This document shows, in pieces, positions 53,551 through 62,182 of a DNA stretch of 64,000 nt. The first letter of the stretch is position 1. Each line of letters opens with the position of its first letter. This stretch comes from Bacillota bacterium (GTDB lineage: Bacteria > Bacillota > UBA4882 > UBA8346). The stretch is from the NCBI GenBank assembly GCA_023392595.1, contig JAEVYU010000013.1, forward strand, positions 1-64,000, in the 5' to 3' direction. The position numbers were made by a program, and so were the translations under genes. The notes below the pieces were generated by a model. The model searched no databases. It was not told the origin of the DNA and saw only the letters and a list, made by a program, of their open reading frames with translations.

Positions 53551-55788
53551 TCAGGGTCCTTTATGGATATCACAAGGCTTCGTTGGTTCCTCGCCTTCCG
53601 GAAAAGCTTCAGTTGTCACATTTTCAGCCGGACAATATTTGGTAGCCAGCAAATGGCTTTTGGTACATATTTTTACAATAACCATTTTCTTTTTGGTATT
53701 ATTGTTCGTTGAGCTCAACGGTTGATTTGATGGATCACCAATGTTCTCCAAACCGTCACTTGGTTCTGCTGGAGATTCGCTTTGGTGAATTTGGCAAGGT
53801 GTTGTAGGTTCTGTACCGGCGAGAAAAGTTTCAAATTTGGTTTCCGGGCAAAATCCGGTTGCCAGTTGTCCGCTTTCCGCACAAATTTCGACTCCGGAAA
53901 TTACACCGGCCGGTTGCTCAAAATCAGATGGCGGCGTTTGCTCCAAAGCCGGGCGCATGAAATTTCCCCACATGGCTGCGGCTGAAGAGCTTCCTACCGT
54001 AGCCCCGTTGATTGTGATTGGAATCCGTTGTGAATCATTGCCGATCCATACTGCGGCCAGTAAATCAGGAGTATACCCTACAAACCAGGCATTGGTATAG
54101 TCACTGGAAGTACCGGTTTTTCCTGCAGCAGGACGGTTAATCATGGCCGCCCGCCCGGTTCCTCTCATAATCACCCCCCGCAACATATCCGTGACGACAT
54201 AGGCGGTATCTTCCGGAATAGCCACTTGTTTATGGGGATGATCCTCAAAAATGACATTGCCGTCAGCATCTTTTACTTGCAAAACCGCAATGGGTTGGAC
54301 ATATATCCCTTTATTGGCAAGCGGAGTATAGGCGCCGGCTAATTCCAAAGGCGACACACCGTTGGTGAGGCCTCCGAGAGCTAATGAGGAGAAATTAAGA
54401 TCGCTTTTGCTTCCCGACAACACTAAATTGCGGAGTCCCATTTTTTTGGCATAGCTAAAAACTTTGCTGGGCCCGAGACTTTCAACCAATTTAATCGCAA
54501 TGATGTTCACCGAATCTTCCAAGGCATGACGCAGTGAAATAGCGCCCCGGAAAATTTTATCATAGTTTTTGGGTTTGTATTCGCCCTGAGGGGTTTGATA
54601 TTTTACCTCTTCATCAACCAGTACCGAACTTGGAGTATATTGCCGGCTGTCGATGGCAGCGGTATAAACAAAGGGTTTAATAGCCGACCCCGGCTGACGG
54701 TGGGCATCGGTTGCACGGTTTAATTGAGTATTACCATAATCTCTTCCTCCAACCATGGCCTTAATATATCCATTCTTGGGATCAATAGCCACAATAGCCA
54801 GTTGGGGCTGGGTAATACCACTGGCATCAGTTTTTCCGCTCGAAAAAGAGGAGGCTGCCGTTTCAGCCGCACTTTGAGCTATTGGGTCAATTGTAGTATA
54901 GATTTGATATCCACCAACGGATAGGGCTTGTTCGTTAACAACTCCCTTTAAACATTTGGCCACATAATCGGTAAAATAGGCAGCGCGCCTTTTGGCGGCG
55001 GATAGAGGGACGATATCAAGAGGTTTTTGGTTATAAAAATTTGCTTCCTGGGTAGAGATTGTCCCATATTTAACCATTTGTTCCAGTATGGTTTTTCTTC
55101 GATACAAAGCAGCATTGGGATGGAAGTAAGGAGAATATCCAGTGGGGTTTTTGGGCAATCCCACCAATAATGCTATTTGATGAACTTCCAAGTCGCTGAC
55201 GCTTTTACCGAAAAAAAGCCGTGAAGCAGCTTCAACCCCGTAGGCCCCATGACCGAAGCAAATTTGATTGAGGTATCGTTCTAAAATCTCTTCTTTGGTG
55301 TAGTTCCGTTCAATACTCATTGCCAAAATAGCTTCTTGAATCTTACGGGTCATGCTTCTTCTTTGGGTAAGCAGAACATTTCTGGCCAATTGTTGAGTAA
55401 TTGTACTGGCGCCTTCAATATAACCGCCGCCGCGGATGTCCACCCAGAAAGCTCTGGCAATAGCCTTTAAGTCAATTCCGGAATGCTCGTAAAAACGAGC
55501 ATCTTCAACGTTAACGATAGCTTTTTTCAAAATAACCGGCATCTTTTGGAAGGGAATTTCGATGCGGTTTTCAACATATAAGCGTGTATATTCTTTCCCG
55601 TTGACATCATAAAAAATTGTCGCCTGTTTAGGCGGTTGTAAACTTAAGAGACTTTTACTGGTTCCGATCAATAAAATAAAAGAAAACCCCAAAACAATAC
55701 CAAATACAACGGTTATAATAATCAAGATTTTGTTGAGATTAACAGGTTCGGTTTTTCGATTGTCGCTTGATCTTTTTTTAAAGAACAT
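53551..55788 (-). CDS. Class A penicillin-binding protein (PBP1A family)
   Basis: Bifunctional peptidoglycan glycosyltransferase and transpeptidase, 745 residues from ATG 55788 (GGAGG 7 nt before; the ATG just upstream is too close). A cytoplasmic basic start and one membrane helix (about 20-45) are followed by the GT51 domain (VEDARFYEHSGID, STITQQLARN, AYGVEAAS) and the transpeptidase (SxxK in GSAIKPF, SxN in DSVN, KTGTSS). The tail carries two related units, each C-x-x-S-x-x-LAT-x-x-C-P ... EPT-x-PC-x-IH. An extended -10 (TGGTATAAT, minus strand, 55960-55968) could be its promoter. The GGCTGTCC repeat element lies in its leader. Confidence 0.95.
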   Translation of the reverse strand: MFFKKRSSDNRKTEPVNLNKILIIITVVFGIVLGFSFILLIGTSKSLLSLQPPKQATIFYDVNGKEYTRLYVENRIEIPFQKMPVILKKAIVNVEDARFYEHSGIDLKAIARAFWVDIRGGGYIEGASTITQQLARNVLLTQRRSMTRKIQEAILAMSIERNYTKEEILERYLNQICFGHGAYGVEAASRLFFGKSVSDLEVHQIALLVGLPKNPTGYSPYFHPNAALYRRKTILEQMVKYGTISTQEANFYNQKPLDIVPLSAAKRRAAYFTDYVAKCLKGVVNEQALSVGGYQIYTTIDPIAQSAAETAASSFSSGKTDASGITQPQLAIVAIDPKNGYIKAMVGGRDYGNTQLNRATDAHRQPGSAIKPFVYTAAIDSRQYTPSSVLVDEEVKYQTPQGEYKPKNYDKIFRGAISLRHALEDSVNIIAIKLVESLGPSKVFSYAKKMGLRNLVLSGSKSDLNFSSLALGGLTNGVSPLELAGAYTPLANKGIYVQPIAVLQVKDADGNVIFEDHPHKQVAIPEDTAYVVTDMLRGVIMRGTGRAAMINRPAAGKTGTSSDYTNAWFVGYTPDLLAAVWIGNDSQRIPITINGATVGSSSAAAMWGNFMRPALEQTPPSDFEQPAGVISGVEICAESGQLATGFCPETKFETFLAGTEPTTPCQIHQSESPAEPSDGLENIGDPSNQPLSSTNNNTKKKMVIVKICTKSHLLATKYCPAENVTTEAFPEGEEPTKPCDIHKGP

Positions 55789-55817
55789 CATAGGTCCTCC
55801 TGTGGACTGATAATCCT

Positions 55818-55939
55818 GGGCTGTCCAAAAGCAAGCTGATCCGACAGACATACAAACATTTTTGGTTCATAGGTTTATTGTATCTGCGATGCTACATATG
55901 ATATATCATATACATTTTTAATACTTTTCGGACAGCCTC
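55818..55939. repeat. Palindromic element, GGCTGTCC ends (copy 3)
   Basis: GGGCTGTCCAAAAG (55818-55831) and the complement of CTTTTCGGACAGCCTC (55924-55939) give near-identical termini. The interior contains ATATGATATATCATAT, a 16-nt palindrome. No coding capacity. It lies in the leader of the penicillin-binding-protein gene, 30 bp before its start. Confidence 0.6.
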
Positions 55940-56054
55940 GTTATCAACGAGTTACAAATATTATACCATAAAGCCAAAATTAACCGCTAGTAAAGAATTA
56001 TCCCCCTTTGTAAAGCTATAAATAACCTATTGTTGGGAAAGGACTGAATCAACC

Positions 56055-56759
56055 ATGCGTTTTCCATTAAGTAAACGTTTTGTTTTTTTCAAAATTCCCC
56101 CTTATCGAAGACGCCGGTTTAATTCTTTTACTTTTTTAGGGGTGTTTTTTTTATTGATGGTACTGTGCTTTTATATTGTTGATTTTAGAATCCGTCCTAC
56201 GCTACACCGTTTAGCGGAAACAGAGGCGCATGTTATTGCCACCCGGGCGATTAATGAAGCGATCCGTTCGAATATCTGCCCGAACATTGAATATGAAAAT
56301 TTGATTAAAACTCAATTAAGCTCCGATGGAAGAGTCACTATGATTCAACCCAACACCGGGGAAATCAACCGGATTTCTTCCGAGGCCACTTTATCCGTAC
56401 AGGAACGATTGCAGGATTTGCCCAAAATAATCATACGAATACCGGTCGGTCAAGTAATCGGTTCAAAGATTATGGCGGGTTTTGGACCGGATATCACAGT
56501 TAAGGTCTTGCCTATTGGCTTTGTGGAGAGCGCTATGAATGATTCTTTTGATCAGGCCGGAATCAACCAGGTTCGTCACAGGATTTATTTGACAGTAAAA
56601 GCAATGGTTAAGATGGTGGTTCCTTTGGGTGATCAGGAGGTCCGGGTAAGTACCGATATTCCTCTGACAGAGGCGGTTATCGTTGGAGAAGTGCCTAGTG
56701 TGTATGTGGGAAACGGATCCGGTGTGATATTGCCGGGGACACCTTTGAAAAAAAATTGA
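56055..56759 (+). CDS. yunB: Sporulation protein YunB
   Basis: Encodes 234 residues: a basic N-terminus, one membrane helix at about 27-45 (GVFFLLMVLCFYIVDF), then the conserved outer domain with RPTLHRLAETEAHVIATRAINEAI, TMIQPNTGEINR and VRHRIYLTVKAMVKMVVP. YunB of B. subtilis is a sigma-E-controlled protein needed for efficient sporulation (known). Its presence indicates an endospore former. Transcribed away from the penicillin-binding-protein gene; no clear promoter was found. Confidence 0.88.
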   Translation: MRFPLSKRFVFFKIPPYRRRRFNSFTFLGVFFLLMVLCFYIVDFRIRPTLHRLAETEAHVIATRAINEAIRSNICPNIEYENLIKTQLSSDGRVTMIQPNTGEINRISSEATLSVQERLQDLPKIIIRIPVGQVIGSKIMAGFGPDITVKVLPIGFVESAMNDSFDQAGINQVRHRIYLTVKAMVKMVVPLGDQEVRVSTDIPLTEAVIVGEVPSVYVGNGSGVILPGTPLKKN

Positions 56760-56966
56760 GAAACCATATTCTTGGATATTATAGACTAAATATCAATTAA
56801 GAATGAAGATTATCACCCGGTTTACCTTTATTGAAAATTTAGAAAGGAATATGGACCAAAATGTTGAAGAGAGTTGAAGAGAATGGGAGCGGCTGGAAAA
56901 AATTTAATTTGCGGTTGCCGCCCATATTCTACGAACATAATTATCGGTAGAAGGGAACAATATAAA

Positions 56967-57638
56967 GTGGCAATAAAAAACAACTTGGAAATTGAAAGTG
57001 AACTTGACTCGTATATTCAAATTGCCAGAGGTTTTTATCAAACCGGCCCTGCTCATGATTTTTCCCATATTAAAAGGGTATTGAATTTAGCCCTTAAAAT
57101 TGGAGCGAGTGAAGGGGCTAATTTGCGGATTGTTGGAATTGCCGCTTTATTTCATGACATTGGCCGGGAGTCCGAGGAAAAAAGCGGGGGTGTTATTTGT
57201 CATGCTGCGGCCAGCAGCGAAATGACAGCCGGAATTTTAGCCGATTTCCATGAAAATCCTGGTCAAATTCAGGCGATTTGTGAATGTATTGCCACCCACC
57301 GTTTCCGGGACAACAATCCACCCCGTAGTATTGAAGCAAAGTGTCTATACGATGCTGATAAATTGGATTCCTTGGGAGCGATCGGCGTGGCCCGGGCTTA
57401 TTTATGGCTCGGGGAACATGGCGGTAAAGTTTATAGCAGGCGGGATGAATGGGAGAAAATCCCTTGCGCCAGCAACCGCCCGGAAGATGATTCCTTGCAA
57501 AGAGAATGGCATATCAAGCTCAAGTTTATCCCGGAGCGCTTGTTTACGGAAACAGCCAAAAAAATTGCCATCGGAAGAAGTGCCACGATAGAAAAGTTTA
57601 TGGCCATATTAGAATCGGAAGTAAATGGGGAAAAATAG
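56967..57638 (+). CDS. HD-domain phosphohydrolase
   Basis: Encodes about 223 residues if it starts at GTG 56967 (AAGGG 11 nt before). An in-frame TTG at 56874 would add 31 residues without homology. Metal-binding residues are visible in HDFSHIKRV, LFHDIGRE (the HD pair), CHAAAS and DADKLDSLGAIGVARA. The family hydrolyses nucleotides or phosphate esters; substrate unknown. It lies between yunB and an M20 peptidase with gaps of 110-200 bp. Confidence 0.8.
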   Translation: MAIKNNLEIESELDSYIQIARGFYQTGPAHDFSHIKRVLNLALKIGASEGANLRIVGIAALFHDIGRESEEKSGGVICHAAASSEMTAGILADFHENPGQIQAICECIATHRFRDNNPPRSIEAKCLYDADKLDSLGAIGVARAYLWLGEHGGKVYSRRDEWEKIPCASNRPEDDSLQREWHIKLKFIPERLFTETAKKIAIGRSATIEKFMAILESEVNGEK

Positions 57639-57722
57639 AGAAATTATCGATTGTTTGTTAACGCGAAGATTGTTTAGGATGAGCCAGAGGGCTTTAGGAT
57701 CATTTTTTTGGGAGATGTAAGC

Positions 57723-59042
57723 ATGGACTTTAATTGGAAACGTATTGGGGATGAGACTACCGATCTTTTGCGAAGCTTAATCCGGATTAATACGACCAAT
57801 CCTCCGGGAAATGAGGTTTTAGCCGCAACTTTTATTAAGACACTACTGGAGCGGGAGGGAATACCGGTTGAAATTTATGAGTCCGCTCCCAGGCGGAGCA
57901 ACTTGGTTGCCCGCCTGTCCGGAGACGGCTCTCATAGACCGGTTATGATGTTATCTCATCTGGATGTGGTTGCCGCCAATTCGAATCAATGGAGTTTTGA
58001 TCCCTTTGCCGGAATTATTGACGGCGGGTATATCTGGGGCAGAGGCGCTCTTGATATGAAGGGCATGCTGGCGATGGAACTGATGACGTTGATTTTATAT
58101 AAAAGAAGTGGACAAGTTCCTGGACGGGAACTCATTTTAGTGGGAGCTGCCGATGAAGAAGTCGGCGGTTTGTATGGTATTAATTGGCTGATGAGTCAAG
58201 GTATCCACGGCTTGGATGATGTTGAGTTCGTTATTAATGAGGGTGGGACAGGGTTTATCCAGAATGGAAAGCCAATTTTTCCTTGCCAAAATGCGGAAAA
58301 AGGACTGTTGTGGCTTAAACTCTCGTTATCCGGAACACCGGGACACGCTTCCATGCCTTCCAAAGATAATGCGATTGTACAAATGAATAAAATTATCGGA
58401 CGAATTGGCCGCCATAGAGAACCGATTACGCTTTGCGGGACCAGCAGGAGTTTTTTAAGCCAGATAGCAGCGCAGCACGGTGTGAAACTGCCAAGTCTAC
58501 CGGAAAGTTTGGATTATACTTTAAAACTGTTTGCTAATCGTCATTTTAGCAGGGAACGTTCGGTTCAAGGGATGTTATATAATACGATCTCTCCTACCAT
58601 ATTGCAGGCAGGGATGAAAACCAATGTGCTTCCGGAACAATGTGAACTAACTCTGGATTGTCGTTTAGTCCCGGGCGAAACTCCAGAGCATTTTTTGGAA
58701 CAACTCCGGAATATCATCAATGATTCCAGAGTTACCTGTGAAGTTCTGCAAGCGGCCACTCCTACGGAATCCCCCGTGGATACGGAGCTTTTTGGGATTA
58801 TGCGCCAAGTGGTGCAACAAATAAACCCGGATAGCGATGTTTTGCCATATTTATCAACGCTGGCTACAGATTCCCGTTATTTTCGGCAAAAAGGGATAAC
58901 CAGCTATGGTTTTATTCCGGTATTAATTTCCGAGGCGGAATTGCAACGGATGCATGGAGTCGATGAGCGACTTTCCCTGGCAAACTTGGAAATGGGAACT
59001 AGGATCTTGTACCAGGTAATACAAGAGATCAGTCGTCATTAG
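57723..59042 (+). CDS. M20-family metallopeptidase/deacylase
   Basis: Encodes 439 residues from ATG 57723 (GGGAGATG 8 nt before). A two-zinc hydrolase related to ArgE/DapE/CPG2: MMLSHLDVVAANS (first His and Asp), GRGALDMKGML, AADEEVGG (catalytic Glu pair) and a C-terminal metal-binding region with MHGVDERL (His). The lid domain occupies about 200-320. Substrate (N-acyl amino acid or dipeptide) cannot be told. No signal peptide. Confidence 0.88.
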   Translation: MDFNWKRIGDETTDLLRSLIRINTTNPPGNEVLAATFIKTLLEREGIPVEIYESAPRRSNLVARLSGDGSHRPVMMLSHLDVVAANSNQWSFDPFAGIIDGGYIWGRGALDMKGMLAMELMTLILYKRSGQVPGRELILVGAADEEVGGLYGINWLMSQGIHGLDDVEFVINEGGTGFIQNGKPIFPCQNAEKGLLWLKLSLSGTPGHASMPSKDNAIVQMNKIIGRIGRHREPITLCGTSRSFLSQIAAQHGVKLPSLPESLDYTLKLFANRHFSRERSVQGMLYNTISPTILQAGMKTNVLPEQCELTLDCRLVPGETPEHFLEQLRNIINDSRVTCEVLQAATPTESPVDTELFGIMRQVVQQINPDSDVLPYLSTLATDSRYFRQKGITSYGFIPVLISEAELQRMHGVDERLSLANLEMGTRILYQVIQEISRH

Positions 59043-59135
59043 CTAATCAACTTTAAAAAGCGGCAGCCAAAGCAAAATTGAGTAAAAATCTTCATTGTTT
59101 CTGGGCTTTTGGACGGGCCGGTTTAACGGGTTTGC

Positions 59136-59666
59136 TCAACGAGCCCATTGGATAAGTAACAAACCATATGCGATCCCGATAAGGCAACCGGCGATTACGT
59201 CCGATGGGTAATGACTTCGGAGGTAGACTCTAGAAAAGGCTACAATGAGAGCCCAGGAACACAAAAAAATTCCCACCGGCAGCCACCAGTGAAGCGTTAA
59301 AACCATAGCGGAAAAGTTATTGGCGCAATGGGAGGAAGGAAAAGAGTAACGTCCTAAGTCTTTCCAAAAGTTTCCTCTTGGTAAACCTGCTCCATTCGGC
59401 CGGATTCTCTTCGTCAAGGCTTTGATCAGGTTACAGGTTTGATCGCTTAAGATGACAGCGATTAACAGAAAACCAATCCGCATGCGGACAATGGATGGCC
59501 CTACTATCAAGAAAGTTACGAGAAGAATAACTATCAAATGCCTCCAATAGGGAGGATGGGAAAAAAAAGACATTATCGTGGTAAACCGAAGATTATGTTG
59601 GTTTTCTTTCAGTGAACCCAGTATTTTTTGATCGAACTGTTGAATCCGGTCCATTAATTTAATCAT
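59136..59666 (-). CDS. PAP2-family membrane phosphatase
   Basis: Encodes 176 residues with about five membrane helices; AAGGA lies 6 nt before the ATG. The three phosphatase motifs are complete: KALTKRIRPNG (KxxxxxxRP), PSSHCAN (PSGH-like) and SRVYLRSHYPSD (SRxxxxxHxxxD). Likely dephosphorylates undecaprenyl pyrophosphate or another lipid phosphate in the membrane. It converges on the M20 gene; no strong terminator was found between them. Confidence 0.9.
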   Translation of the reverse strand: MIKLMDRIQQFDQKILGSLKENQHNLRFTTIMSFFSHPPYWRHLIVILLVTFLIVGPSIVRMRIGFLLIAVILSDQTCNLIKALTKRIRPNGAGLPRGNFWKDLGRYSFPSSHCANNFSAMVLTLHWWLPVGIFLCSWALIVAFSRVYLRSHYPSDVIAGCLIGIAYGLLLIQWAR

Positions 59667-59790
59667 CCAAATTCCTTCACTAACTTAGAATTTTTTTAGC
59701 TTTATCCTTTCATCTGAAAATATGCAAGTTACTCCAAAGTTAAAGCGCAAATTCGGGTTCCCCATATTACTTCAGGACACCTTGGAAAGC

Positions 59791-59818
59791 TTGTCAAAAT
59801 TCTGAAAGATGTTATAAT
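59791..59818 (+). promoter_or_regulatory. Predicted promoter of the rfaE2-like gene
   Basis: TTGTCA (59791-59796), a 16-bp spacer and a perfect TATAAT (59813-59818) preceded by TG one base upstream (extended -10). It lies 110 bp before the gene. Confidence 0.72.
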
Positions 59819-59928
59819 TATGCAGGTATCTTTTTAGCGATATTTTTTATTGTAAAGTTCAATGATTATGCTTAATGGATCAAAAAATTAAAATTTATTA
59901 AAAAGCATCAAGACAGGAGTGGAAACAA

Positions 59929-60405
59929 ATGGGTTTAATTTTAGAGAGGAATCAACTCAGTGAACAAGCAGAAAAGTGGCGGCACGAGAATCTCAAAGTG
60001 GTTTTAACCAATGGTTGTTTTGATATCCTGCATGTTGGTCATTTACGGACTTTTAAAGAAGCGAAAGCTCAAGGCGATATTTTGGTGGTTGGGCTCAATA
60101 GCGACCAGTCTATTCGAGGCTTAAAAGGGCCTACCCGCCCGCTTATTTCGCAGAATGAACGTTTGGAACTTTTGGCTGCTTTGGAACCTATCGATTATGT
60201 TACTTTATTTGATGAGGCCACTGCGGTCCGTTTAATTGAACTGGTTAGACCTCAAGTGTATGTTAAGGGAGGAGACTATACTCTAGATACCCTTCCCGAA
60301 AAAGATGTAATACTCCGTTACCAGGTTGAAGTTAAATTCATTCCCTTGGTTACAGGAATTTCCAGTACAGAAATGATTAAAAGAATAAAAACTGCCAATA
60401 TATAA
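59929..60405 (+). CDS. rfaE2: Heptose-1-phosphate adenylyltransferase (RfaE2/HldE C-domain type)
   Basis: Transfers AMP to a heptose 1-phosphate, giving an ADP-heptose. It has 158 residues, a single cytidylyltransferase-fold domain: VLTNGCFDILHVGHLRTF (HxGH nucleotide site), GLNSDQSIRGLKGPTRPL, YVKGGDYTL and a terminal GISSTEMIKRI. AGGAG precedes the ATG. The kinase half (RfaE1) and the other heptose genes are not nearby. Use in LPS or S-layer glycan is an inference; closely related cytidylyltransferases cannot be fully excluded. Confidence 0.82.
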   Translation: MGLILERNQLSEQAEKWRHENLKVVLTNGCFDILHVGHLRTFKEAKAQGDILVVGLNSDQSIRGLKGPTRPLISQNERLELLAALEPIDYVTLFDEATAVRLIELVRPQVYVKGGDYTLDTLPEKDVILRYQVEVKFIPLVTGISSTEMIKRIKTANI

Positions 60406-60572
60406 GGCGCGTTCTTACAATACAGCCGTGGGGATGTTATATGCCACACCTAAGGCAGGACTGTAAATGCTATAGGCAGTTTTAAGCCGGAGGGAGGATT
60501 GCTAAAAAATCGGGCCGTCTTATAGCAACATTTCTCAAAGCAGCCTGACATGATATAAAGTCTATTTCATCA

Positions 60573-61658
60573 TCATTCCCCAAATTCAACCCCGATGCTT
60601 TTGGCGATGCGAATAAGCTCACTGTCCGCGGGTACGGTTTTCAATCGTCCAACTGCATCTTCTATGGGTACGGCGCCGATTTCATTACCCTGTAAACTTA
60701 CCATCATACCATAGTTATTTTGTTTGATTAATTCAACGGCAGCGACTCCATAGCGGGTGGACAAAATTCGATCGTAGGGGATGGGCCTTCCGCCCCGTTG
60801 GAGGTGTCCTAAAACTGTTACCCGGGAATCAATACCGGTTATCTCCGTCAATTCTCCAGCGATTTTTTGACCGATACCACCCAGACGGATCGGATCGGGA
60901 CTATCTTTGACCACTTGGCTGACTACCATGGAGCCGCCTTTGGGTTTAGCCCCCTCGGCAACCACCACAATACTGAAGTTTTTGCCTGCTTTTTGACGCT
61001 CCAGGGCTTTACCTGCTATTTTTTGAATGTCATAAGGGATTTCCGGAATGATAATCATATCGGCGCCTCCGGCAATTCCTGATTCCAGAGCTATCCAACC
61101 GGCATATCTTCCCATTACCTCGAGGACCATAATCCGGTGATGGGATTCGGCGGTGGTGTGTAGTTTGTCAAGAGCTTCGGTTGCAGTATCTACCGCAGTC
61201 ATAAAGCCAAAGGTGAAATCGGTTGCGGATAAATCGTTATCAATCGTTTTCGGAACCGCCACGACATTTAGCCCTTTACGCGCAAAATCACGGGCGCTGG
61301 TTAAAGTACCGTCGCCGCCAATTAGAACCATCGCTTCGATACCGTGGAAGCGTATATTATCAATGACTTGATCCGATTTATCCACGTAAGACACAATACC
61401 ATTTTCTTCAACCCTAAAACTAAAGGGATTATCCCGGTTGGAAGATCCTAAAATGGTACCGCCGCGATCCAGAATGCCGGAAGCCTTAGAAACGTCGAGC
61501 TTAACCCATTCATCCAGAACCAGGCCGTGATATCCATCTTTGAAGCCTATAACCTCATAATCATATTTACAGACCGCAGTTTTGACTACTGCCCGTAAAA
61601 CAGCGTTCAATCCCGGGCAATCCCCGCCCCCGGTGATTACACCTATTTTTTTTATCAT
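60573..61658 (-). CDS. pfkA: 6-phosphofructokinase (group III / mixed-substrate type)
   Basis: Phosphorylates fructose-6-phosphate in glycolysis. It has 361 residues; GAGAGGAG precedes the ATG by 8 nt. VITGGGDCPGLNAV starts the phosphate loop. The donor-selecting positions read GGDGT (114-118; Gly as in ATP enzymes) and PKTIDND (136-142; Lys137 as in PPi enzymes), the combination seen in ATP-using members of group III. EVMGRYAGWIA and LGHLQRGGRP are substrate loops. Single gene. Confidence 0.92.
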   Translation of the reverse strand: MIKKIGVITGGGDCPGLNAVLRAVVKTAVCKYDYEVIGFKDGYHGLVLDEWVKLDVSKASGILDRGGTILGSSNRDNPFSFRVEENGIVSYVDKSDQVIDNIRFHGIEAMVLIGGDGTLTSARDFARKGLNVVAVPKTIDNDLSATDFTFGFMTAVDTATEALDKLHTTAESHHRIMVLEVMGRYAGWIALESGIAGGADMIIIPEIPYDIQKIAGKALERQKAGKNFSIVVVAEGAKPKGGSMVVSQVVKDSPDPIRLGGIGQKIAGELTEITGIDSRVTVLGHLQRGGRPIPYDRILSTRYGVAAVELIKQNNYGMMVSLQGNEIGAVPIEDAVGRLKTVPADSELIRIAKSIGVEFGE

Positions 61659-61799
61659 AATCCGGCTCCTCTCAAAAGCCTTTAATAATTGAATTGTGAA
61701 GAATTAACGATAAAAGGTCAATATTATCAACAATATTAGTATTTCGCGTCTATCGGTGGGAATACCTCCCATAAAATTGGAAATATTTACGGGTTACAA

Positions 61800-62150
61800 A
61801 ATACGGTATACAAGGCTCCTATAAAATACGGTTTAGCCATCAGCAAATTGCAGGAAAATAAAACTTCTGAGTGGATTGAGATTATCGGTGGGATGGTTCG
61901 GGAGTTTAAAAGCGCCGGGACCATATGGTAGAGATGGTTAACCAAATCCCGGACTTGTATTGCAATGCCGGATGGAGTTTTTTATGTTTTTGCCAGTATA
62001 AAGGGGCTAATAGGGAAGATATATCACGGCCAAACTATCACGGATGCGGATGATTTTGCCGGCTTATTATTGGAGCATGCCAAAGTGGCTGCTCCAATAA
62101 TAAGCAGCCACTTTGGCATGAATATGCGAGAAAAACTACATTTCAATCTG
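61800..62150 (+). pseudogene. C-terminal remnant of an aspartate-aminotransferase-like gene
   Basis: Three consecutive frames are readable: SKLQENKTSEWIEIIGGMV, then DHMVEMVNQIPDLYCN, then MPDGVFYVFASIKGLIGK continuing to TDADDFAGLLLEHAKVA and, after the repeats, HFGMNMREKLHFNL. In order these match the C-terminal domain of class I aspartate aminotransferases (the GAFYVF and DDFAxxLLExAKVAVVPG region). At least two frameshifts and loss of the 5' part make it a pseudogene. Confidence 0.82.
62062..62120. repeat. Two interlocked perfect inverted repeats
   Basis: Arm A (16 bp, 62062-62077) pairs with 62090-62105, and arm B (18 bp, 62076-62093) pairs with 62103-62120. The order is A-B-A'-B', so the two hairpins exclude each other or form a pseudoknot. 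They lie inside the aminotransferase remnant and replace the expected AVVPG-coding bases. Confidence 0.9.
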
Positions 62151-62182
62151 CCGGTGTGCGGCAAATTGAAAAATGGTCCACT

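Larger units (their letters stand above)
61659..62182. other. Region holding an aminotransferase remnant
   Basis: No intact gene. The first 150 bases (upstream of the phosphofructokinase on its strand) are AT-rich with TTGACC at about 61720 but no convincing -10. From about 61800 the plus strand holds the decayed aminotransferase described separately, including interlocked inverted repeats at 62062-62120. Confidence 0.7.
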
